From Neoarius graeffei (Eukaryota > Chordata > Actinopteri > Siluriformes > Ariidae), in NCBI RefSeq assembly GCF_027579695.1, contig NC_083579.1, positions 67,342,871 to 67,406,870 on the forward strand: a stretch of 64,000 nucleotides of DNA, written 5' to 3'. This document shows positions 11,054-21,942 of the stretch, piece after piece. The translations under genes were made by a program, and so were the position numbers. The notes under the pieces were generated by a model. That model was not told where the DNA came from and ran no database searches. It saw only the letters and a list, made by a program, of their open reading frames with translations. Position 1 is the stretch's first letter. Every line of letters starts with the position of its first letter.

Positions 11054-14000
11054 TTAACTGAGGATTCTAGTATTATCTATTTCCTTCTCACAGATCCATT
11101 TTAGTGGGTGTGAACATGGTACATCATTCCAGGCCTTCATTGGATTACTGGTGGGATACACAGCTGCGCAGTCCTCTATGGAATACTCATCATTTGGCTC
11201 CCCTTCCATCCAGTACCTATAAATACATGCTCTTTTTAACTTAATACAATAATATATTCCTAGCCATAAATTTTTATTTATCTTGTACTCCAATAACAAA
11301 TGAAATGAAATTGGTTACCCTTCTATCAATGTGGTCTCATTCAGCCATCTCCAGATGCCTTCTGTATGGTCATCCTTCAGTCCCATCCAAAATCCATTAT
11401 TGTAACTGAAGGGTAGGTTGTATCGAAGTGCTTTTAAACTCTCTACGATGAACTCCTATGCAGAAGAGTGAATGTTAACAGTTAGTATTATTAGCTTGTG
11501 ATTCTTTCCAACTTCTAACAAGGAGAAAAGAAAACTCAAAATTCATACTTATAAATTCAGGATGGTCTCCTCAACCCCAAGTGCAGCAACTGACATCAAA
11601 TCAGCATGGCTGCTCATAGCATCAACAGTAATGAGAATAAATATTATTACCTTTTAAATGTGTTATGTTTGTTCAATCTACTGGATTATTAAATCTGTAA
11701 CATTGACTAGACGACTTGATGTTTTGAGCAGGTGAATATACATCACAGCTGACATTTTATTTTAAATGCAGGACTGTATTCAATCATTCGTTTTCTTAGA
11801 TTCTGATTTTTCAATAGGTGCAATTTTATTATTGAACGCGAGAACAAAAAGAAATATTATCGGCCTTTAAAATGCAGAAAGAAGAAGCAATTGCCGTAAA
11901 TACTATATCTCATAATATCAGTGTCATGTGATTGGTCATTTTGGATAAATCCATTCTCTAGGAGATGCCACACCATCTAAGAATATTTAAAACAATATTC
12001 CTGGTTTTCTTCCACCAGCTGTCATCTAAACCAACTACAGGTACCTTCCTCATCTCATGGCAACTTGAATATTTATTATTGAGAACAAGCACATTTTCTT
12101 CCAAAACATGTTAAGCCAGTTACCATATCTTGTGTCGAATCATTCCCCCTCAGTATTATCCATCTATCCATTATCTGTAGCCGCTTATCCTGTGCAGGGT
12201 CGTGGGCAAGCTGGAGCCTATCCCAGCTGACTATGGGTGAGAGGCGGGGTACACCCTGGACAAGTCGCCAGATCATCGCAGGGCTGACACATAGAGACAA
12301 ACAACCATTCACACTCACATCTATGGTCAATTTAGAGCCACCAATTAGCCTAACCTGCACGTCTTTGGACTGTGGGGGAAACCGGAGGAAACCCACAGAG
12401 ACATGGGGAGAACATGCAAACTCCACACAGAAAAACCCCTGTCGGCCACTGGGCTCGAACCCAGAACCTTCTTGCTATGAGGCGACAGTGCTAACCACTA
12501 CACCACCGTGCTGCCCCCTCAATATTATGCACAATATATTGTGATTTGAGAAGATAAATAAATGCTTGAATTTGTATATCTCATCTCATTCATCTCATTA
12601 TCTCAAGCCGCTTTATCCTTCTACAGGGTCGCAGGCAAGCTGGAGCCTATCCCAGCTGACTATGAGCGAAAGGCGGGGTACACCCTGGACAAGTTGCCAG
12701 GTCATCACAGGGCTGACACATAGACACAGACAACCAGTCACACTCACATTCACGGTCAATTTAGAGTCACCAGTTAACCTAACCTGCATGTCTTTGGACT
12801 GTGGGGGAAACCGGAGCACCCAGAGGAAACCCACACGGACACGGGGAGAACATGAAAACTCCGCACAGAAAGACCCCCGCCGGCCACGGGGCTCGAACCC
12901 GGACCTTCTTGCTGTGAGGCGACAGCGCTAACCACTACACCACCGTGCCGACTGGCGAGAGTACAACTTTCATTTCAAAAAGACCTTGAAAGAGCATATT
13001 TAGCAAAGATATCATCCTGGAGAACCCACAACCCGCAATGGATAAGCAGCATAGAAAAATGAATGACTGAATGAATGATCCAAGAGAAATTAGCTTTCAG
13101 TAGGCCTCGAACAGGTCTGCATTGCAGTTTTCCATTCAGAAGTGAAAATCTCATCTCATCTCATTATCTCTAGCCGCTTCATCCTGTTCTACAGGGTCGC
13201 AGGCAAGCTGGAGCCTATCCCAGCTGACTACGGGCGAGAGGCGGGGTACACCCTGGACAAGTCGCCAGGTCATCACAGGGCTGACACATAGACACAGACA
13301 ATCATTCACATTCACGGTCAATTTAGAGTCACCAGTTAACCTAACCTGCATGTCTTTGGACTGTGGGGGAAACCGGAGCACCTGGAGGAAACCCACGCGG
13401 ACACGGGGAGAACATGCAAACTCTGCACAGAAAGGCCCTCGTCGGCCCCAGGGCTTGAACCCGGACCTTCTTGCTGTGAGGCGACAGCACTAACCACTAC
13501 ACCACCGTGCCGCCAGAAGTGAAAATGTATAGTATATTTAACAGTTATTCCAAGAAATCAAGTCGTACATGAGCTGATAGCCAACAAGGTGTATAGCTCC
13601 GTGTTGGCTATAAACCATGTACGACAAGATCGAGTGGAATAACTGTTTTATTCTATCCACATTCAGTGGATTTTGAGAAACAGAGCAGGTTTATTTCTTG
13701 CAAATTTGATAAATAAAAACTTTATACAAAACATATGACAAAATGATAGTAGCAATTTGTGAAACATGCTATAATAATAATTGTTGAAAAATAAAAAAGA
13801 TACATTCTTACCATCAAATACTTTTATTCCTTTTTTAGTGGGTGTCTTCTTCTTTAGGGTGTTTTTGGCGGTTGGCGAACCAACTTAAAGGTGCATTACT
13901 GTCACTGACTGGGCTGGAGTGTGGAACAGGAGATATGGGGGGGCTATATACTTTTAATGATTTCTGTTTATTTTGTTTTTCTCTACTCACAGTATATGAG

Positions 14001-17000
14001 CTGATAGCCTAGTAGTAGAGTCGCCAATCAGAGAACACGATTGCTTATATCCAGTGAATGTGGATAGAATAATAAAAATTATAACCACACTTTTACAGCC
14101 ACAAAAAAAAAATCTAAAGGTTTTGTATGCATTTTGAAGTGACGTTGTTGGACGCATCATCGTTATCAGTACACTCTTCTTCTTCTGCTTCTTTCGGCTG
14201 CTCCCATTAGGGGTCGCCACAGTAGATCTGTTCCACATATTTGATTTGGCATAGGTTTTACACCGGATGCCCTTCCTGACGCAACCCTCCCCAATCTATC
14301 CAGACTTGGGACTGGTACTAGGTACCGTATGCACTGGCTTGTCCAATCCCAGTGGCTGGGTATTTTTACTTAATCTGCATGTCTTTATATCATTATCAAT
14401 ACACTATACAGCCAAAAATTTGTGAACACCTGATCATTACACCCCAACTTGAATATCCCATTCCAAAATGATGGACATTAATATGAACTTCAGCCCCCAC
14501 CTCTGTTATAATAACCTCCATTCTTTTGGGAAGGCCTTTCACTAGATTTTGGAATTTGGCTGTGTTGATTCTGGTGCACGCACACACACACATGCCTTAT
14601 GTTCTTCCACGCCTACCTTGACTAACTAGGTCTTCATAGAGCTCGCTTTGGGTTTGGGTCTCTTTGTTCCAGTGAAGGGAAATCTCAGTGTTGCAGCATA
14701 CAAAGACATTGTAGACAATTGTGTGCATCCACCTTTGTGGCAAAAGTTTGGGGATCATCACATATGTATGTGATGATCAGGTGTCCACAAACTTTTGGCT
14801 GAATAGTGCAATTATTTTTTCCATGACATGCTACTCAAGACTAAATGTTTAAAAAGAAAATTCTAATTTAATACATTTCAGAAACAGAATTTGAAACAGT
14901 GGAGAAAACCATGTACGATGAAAGTGAAGGTTTATATTTGACCTGTTTTTCTTTTGAGTCGATGATGACTAAGTCAGCTCCTTTTTTCTTGCAGTCTTCC
15001 CTTCCTTCTTGCCAGCCTTTGCGTGGAGTCGTTGAAGATACAGCAAAGTAAAAACATGTGCTGTTCATCAGCACCCAGTTGGGCAAGCACCTGCCACAAT
15101 TTGCTTCTGTTGAAATAGAACAGAACACAAAAATGTGCAAAATACCTCAAGTTGAAATGTCAGAAGAATATGAAACGGGGGAAGACAGAGAAGTCACATC
15201 TAACAGGTTTACTGCTGTGTGAATGTATTCTTTATCTGTATGAGTCAGTGCATGGAATTCTGGAAAGAAACGCTTCGTTTTTAGGCTGCAGTTATTTTAA
15301 ATAAAATAAAATAAAAATCTTACCGAGATTTGAAATTTGAGATTGCATTTTTCTTTTGTCTTCTCCTAATTTTTGTTTTTGTGAGTTTAGATCACTTTTC
15401 AATCTTGTCTCTCTGGTCAAATCTATCTCCAGGGATCTGATCCGGTTTACATCTTCATCATGCTTTTTCTGAAGTACACTTTTTAACTCAGTCAGCTTTC
15501 TGTGTTCTGACTGCAGCTGAGCAAGTTGAGAGCTGATTACTGATGAGTTGAGAGACAAGATGTCATGTCTGTCCTTCACCCTGTTAACTGAGGAAGGAAA
15601 TAAGTTAGAGCTCTACCTTTCATCAGCTCAGTCTATATTAAGTCTGGGCTATATAATTTTCTTAATTTCTTTTGTTGCCTTTTACAGCAGACATTTTTTT
15701 TAGCATTTCAATATATACTAAAGTAAAGTAAAAAAGTAAGGTAACTTTATTGGTCTCCTTAGGGAGAAATTTAGCTTAGAGTCAAGGAACATTGCTGCAT
15801 CAAGAAAGGGACACAAACACACATCTAATTAACTAAAAGAACATATGTGCAATCCGGCATTTTTGCTCCAGGTGAACTGTGCAAATTAAAAATCCTAACA
15901 TTGATACATACAAACATTCAAACAAGTACCATTAATACATTCATACGGTACATATAGGGTGTGATTTGTCAAAAAACCAGAAGGAGGGATGTTTTTTTTT
16001 TTAAATCATGAAACGTCACAAAATTAAGGTAACAATAGGCTAACAGCTCAATAACATCCGATGATATCAAATGAATAACACTAAATGAAAACGAACACTA
16101 AACCAGAGATAGTACAGTAAATTCATCTTCCTATCTCTCTGACTAAATACACGAACACTAACACAACAAAGTTCGCATTGCTTGTCGCGTTGCTGTGATG
16201 TTTCTCTCCCTCCGGATTAAATGGACAGTGACTCGAAAATCACTGAAATACATGAATACTAAATGAACAGTTTGCGCTGATGGCGCAGTTCACATTGTGC
16301 GCAGCTTTCCGATTTAAACTGTTTTTTTCTCATCCTTATACTTCCTGTTTCATGGACTGTAACGGATTTGCTTATTTAGTAATTTTAATACAGAATTTAC
16401 TTTGAAACTATAATCAGACACTCCAACGCCCCCCCTAAAAAAAAAAATCGGCCGTGAAAAAGGCGGCATCCGCCAAAAGGCGCGCTGTTTGCATCCCTGC
16501 AGAACGCAAAGATATTGTTATTATCTACAATGTATCTATTTAATGGGGACGTTCGTGAACATCAAAGCTGCCACTTCGGGTCATTTTGAAAGTGAGTGCA
16601 ATGTAGACCATAGAAAACTGTGTCACAACATGCCTGTCATGTCAACTTTTTTTTTGGTTTGTTTTTATTGACGGGGTTGTCCCCGAGGATTTTTTTTCAG
16701 CAGAGATAAAAACCAGAGGGGGGGATTGATTCCCCCCAGCAAATCGCACCCAGGGTACATACATACATACATACATACATACATACCTACCTAACATCCA
16801 CTCAAGTAATATCCATACATACATACCTATCCATACATCTAATCTAATAACATCTATACATTCCTAGATATCTCACAAAAATTAATACCATTCCTACAGT
16901 CAGACCGACTAGTGGCCTAGTGGTAGCATGTCCGCCTCTCAATTGGGAGATCGTGAGTTCTATTCACGGTCGGGTCATACCAAAGACCATCATAAAAAAT

Positions 17001-20000
17001 GGTACCTACCGCCATCTGGCAAGGCACGCTGCAATACAGATGTGCATGGGGAGTTAAACTCTCGTGGTTACCAGAGGACTAGCCCCCCACTGTAACCCTA
17101 GCTATGTAATAGGCGAGAGGCCGAGGGCTATGGAAATGGAGATCGGCGCCACCCGATGCACCACATACAGGTTGGGCCTGGTTAGTACTTGAGTGGGAGA
17201 CTGCCTAGGAATACCAGGTACTGTAAGGCGTGGGAAGGACTTTGACTTTTTTTTTTTATTCCTACAGCCATATGTATAAATTACATTCATACATTTCCAT
17301 TCATGTACAAAAGAACCATAGTTCTAAATAACCTGTGCAAAATAGCCAAAGAGGGGGCGGCACGGTGGTGTAGTGGTTAGCGCTGTCGCCTCACAGCAAG
17401 AAGGTCCTGGGTTCGAGCCCCGGGGTCGGCGAGGGCCTTTCTGTGTGGAGTTTGCATGTTCTCCCCGTGTCCGCGTGGGTTTCCTCCGGGTGCTCCGGTT
17501 TCCCCCACAGTCCAAAGACATGCAGGTTAGGTTAACTGGTGACTCTAAATTGGCCGTAGGTGTGAATGTGAGTGTGAATGGTTGTCTGTGTCTATGTGTC
17601 AGCCCTGTGATGACCTGGCGACTTGTCCAGGGTGTACCCCGCCTTTCGCCCATAGTCAGCTGGGATAGGCTCCAGCTTGCCTGCGACCCTGTAGAAGGAT
17701 AAAGCGGCTAGAGATAATGAGATGAGATGAAAATAGCCAAAGAAAGATAACACATTCTAGTCTTCCATACATACATATACATACATACACCATCCATTTA
17801 TTAGCCCACATACATTCACCTCTGATCATTCAGAAACTTAATTGAAAGAGGGAAGAATGAATGTTTATACCTGTTGTGTTTACATAAAGGGACACTATAT
17901 CTCCTCCCTGAGTGTAAAAGTATATATTCAGAATAAAGCACATGGGAACTGTCAGATAAAATACCTTTAGCCTGACTAATTACTGATTGCTCAAAAAGCT
18001 CCTGCGGATTCAGAGGAGCGGGAGTTCCCATGATCTTACCTGCTGTCTTAACCAAACTAAAAATCTGAGCCTTCGACTTTACTGTTAGATTTCCAAACCA
18101 ACTGGAAATACCGTAACGGAGAATTGATTCTATTGTTGCTCTCAAGAAAATCAACATGATATTTTTACAGACACCAAACAGACAAAGTCTACGCAAGAAA
18201 TGGAGGCGCTGGTGAACTCGGGCACATACGCTAGACACCTGTGTTCTCCAACTCAGGCTACTGTCAATATAAATACCTAAGTATTTGAAGGTGGTCACCT
18301 GTTTGAAATCTTGACCATGGATGAGCGCTGGCATTCTGTCACCCACTAATCTAGGATCAATAAGCATTTCCACAGTCTTACTTGTATTAATGTGAAGTTC
18401 ATGTGAATCACACCAGACCACAAACTTGTCCACTGCCACTTGGTGGATACAAGAATTACCGTTTTTTGTAAGTAAGCTTAAGATAACAGTGTCATCAGAG
18501 TATTTCACTATAAACTGATTTGGATCAGAGCTGACACAATCATTTGTATAAAGTATAAACAAAAAAGGTGAGCTAACACACCCCTGAGGGGCGCCTATAC
18601 AGCTCTCTGTAATATCTGAGAGAGCTGCATTAAATTTTACTTGCTGTGGCCTATTAGACAAAAAGGAGTGATACCACCTAATTAGAAAAGGATTTACATT
18701 CAACTTAATTAACTTCCTGAGAAGGATATGTGGCTGAATTAAATTAAAAGCAGAACTAAAATCAGTAAAAAGGAGTTTAGCATATGTAGCAGGACTCTCC
18801 AAGTGTCTCAATATAAGGTGCATTATTGTCAATATAGCATCATTTGTACTCCGATTTTTTATATAAGCAAATTGGTATTTATCTAGCTGTGGTTCTACAT
18901 ATATGCGAAGTTGCTCAATCATTAGCCTCTCCAATGACTTAAACACATTTGAGGTAATCGCTACCAGCCGGTAGTCGTTGTCCTCCTGAGGACATGCTTT
19001 TTTGGGCAATGGAATTATGATGGATTTTTTCCAGAGTTTTGGGACTGAATGTGTATCAATGGAGAGCTGAAAAAGTCTATGCCAAACTGGAGTAAGTTCC
19101 TCAGCAAATGTCTTCAATACGACAGCAGATAGATTATCTGGGCCAGTGGCCTTGTTAGCATGCATTGATTTAAAGACCTTGGCAACAGCGTGTGGTTCAA
19201 TTACTATCCTGTCTGTGTTCCCATTACAAACTACTGTCTTTAAAACTGCAGCACAATCTCCAGTATTATCAGTGTTAAAACGCATGTAAAAATCATTTAG
19301 TTCATTTGCCCTTGCCCTCCCATTATGAGCAAAAAGGGGCTTCCTTTTAGTATCCATATTGGTCATTTGCCTTACTGAATCCCACAGTTTCTTTGTGTTG
19401 GAGTTGGACAGATCATGTTCTGCCAGCTCCTTATATTCCAGTCGGGCTGCTTTTATTTGTACAACCCCGATTCCAAAAAAGTTGGGACAAAGTACAAATT
19501 GTAAATAAAAACGGAATGCAATGATGTGGAAGTTTCAAAATTCCATATTTTATTCAGAATAGAACATAGATGACATATCAAATGTTTAAACTGAGAAAAT
19601 GTATCATTTAAAGAGAAAAATTAGGTGATTTTAAATTTCATGACAACAACACATCTCAAAAAAGTTGGGACAAGGCCATGTTTACCACTGTGAGACATCC
19701 CCTTTTCTCTTTACAACAGTCTGTAAACGTCTGGGGACTGAGGAGACAAGTTGCTCAAGTTTAGGGATAGGAATGTTAACCCATTCTTGTCTAATGTAGG
19801 ATTCTAGTTGCTCAACTGTCTTAGGTCTTTTTTGTCGTAGCTTCCGTTTTATGATGCGGCAAATGTTTTCTATGGGTGAAAGATCTGGACTGCAGGCTGG
19901 CCAGTTCAGTACCCGGACACTTCTACGCAGCCATGATGCTGTAATTGATGCAGTATGTGGTTTGGCATTGTCACGTTGGAAAATGTAAGGTCTTCCCTGA

Positions 20001-21860
20001 AAGAGATGTCGTCTGGATGGGAGCATATGTTGCTCTAGAACCTGGATATACCTTTCAGCATTGATGGTGTCTTTCCAGATGTGTAAGCTGCCCATGCCAC
20101 ACGCACTAATGCAACCCTGTACCATCAGAGATGCAGGCTTCTGAACTGAGCGCTGATAACAGCTTGGGTCGTCCTTCTCCTCTTCAGTCCGAATGACACG
20201 GCGTCCCTGATTTCCATAAAGAACTTCAAATTTTGATTCGTCTGACCACAGAACAGTTTTCCACTTTGCCACAGTCCATTTTAAATGAGCCTTGGCCCAG
20301 AGAAGACGTCTGCACTTCTGGATCATGTTTAGATACGGCTTCTTCTTTGAACTATAGAGTTTTAGCTGGCAACGGCGGATGGCACGGTGAATTGTGTTCA
20401 CATATAATGTTCTCTGGAAATATTCCTGAGCCCATTTTGTGATTTCCGATACAGAAGCATGCCTGTATGTGATGCAGTGCCGTCTAAGGGCCCGAAGATC
20501 ACGGGCACCCAGTATGGTTTTCTGGCCTTGACCCTTACGCACAGAGATTCTTCCAGATTCTCTGAATCTTTTGATGATATTATGCACTGTAGATGATGAT
20601 ATGTTCAAACTCTTTGCAATTTTACACTGTCGAACTCCTTTCTGATACTGCTCCACTATTTGTCGGCGCAGAATTAGGGGGATTGGTGATCCTCTTCCCA
20701 TCTTTACTTCTGAGAGCCGCTGCCACTCCAAGATGCTCTTTTCATACCCAGTCATGTTAATGACCTATTGCCAATTGGCCTAATGAGTTGCAATTTGGTC
20801 CTCCAGCTGTTCCTTTTTTGTACCTTTAACTTTTCCAGCCTCTTATTGCCCCGTCCCAACTTTTTTGAGATGTGTTGCTGTCATGAAATTTCAAACGAGC
20901 CAATATTTGGCATGAAATTTCAAAATGTCTCACTTTTGACATTTGATATGTTGTCTATGTTCTATTGTGAATACAATATCAGTTTTTGAGATTTGTAAAT
21001 AATTGCATTCCGTTTTTATTTATAATTTGTACTTTGTCCCAACTTTTTTGGAATTGGGGTTGTAGGTTTAAATCCTTTTGTGCAGAACGAACTCCTGCAG
21101 TGTGTCCACTTTTAAAAGCTGTTCTTTTCCTGTTAATGCATTCTTTCATCTCTTTTGTAAAATACGGTTTATTATTAGGATATCGCTTAACAGTTTTCTG
21201 GGGAATAATGGAGTCAACACAGAAAGAAATATAGGCAGTGATGGATTCAGTAGCCCCATCATCTCATACTCACTGTGAATGCTGAGTCCTATTATAACCA
21301 AAAGAAATACAGAACTTAGGACCCCCAAAACTATAGCTGCCAGTCGATAAGGCTTCAGGCTTGGTCCATCTCTGACAGTAAACCTGGTCACTGGATAAGA
21401 AAATAAATCAGCCAAATATACAGTCAGCATGGTGTCAAAAACAGGGTAAAAGTCTGAGAGTTATCGCTCCTAGCCTATTAATGATTACTGATTTGATCGG
21501 TGCTTTTGTCATTTGTGTGGTGATCTGGGAAAGCTTGTTGCTGTGGCTTAATTCTGGCAAATAGCCAATTATGTCACAATTCTGAAGCAGTTTCCCAGGC
21601 CCCTACACATGGCAATTTATGCTTTCCACTTGTATCATTGTACTGTATTTGTATACTGTACTTTATCAATTTGATTCAATAAAATATTAAATGTGAGAAC
21701 ATTTTGGCAATGAAATGAAATGAAATGTCAGTTTAGTGGGGGGGGACGAGTGTCTTTATTCGATAATTTCAGTTAACTCACATTAATTCTTTAAATAGAG
21801 TAATTTCAGGGTTACAGTGTGTGTATAGTCTGTAATTATTTTATGGGTGAGATATACTCT

Positions 21861-21942
<82 letters not shown>

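Larger units (their letters stand above)
17816..21255 (-). mobile_element. CR1/L2/Rex1-type LINE, 5'-truncated, split by Tc1
   Basis: Minus-strand non-LTR retrotransposon. Its reading frame runs from about 21255 to 21065, is broken by the Tc1 insert at 19462-21062, and resumes from 19459 to 17816. The join falls inside the coding sequence at a duplicated TA. The 5' truncation point lies roughly 20 bp from the splice donor of lectin exon 2 (21273). The clade is a judgement from RT motifs, not an alignment. Confidence 0.85.

Noticed and set aside
17172..17232. 5S rRNA gene
   Set aside because: Only the 3' half is similar and it lies within a TSD-bounded SINE.
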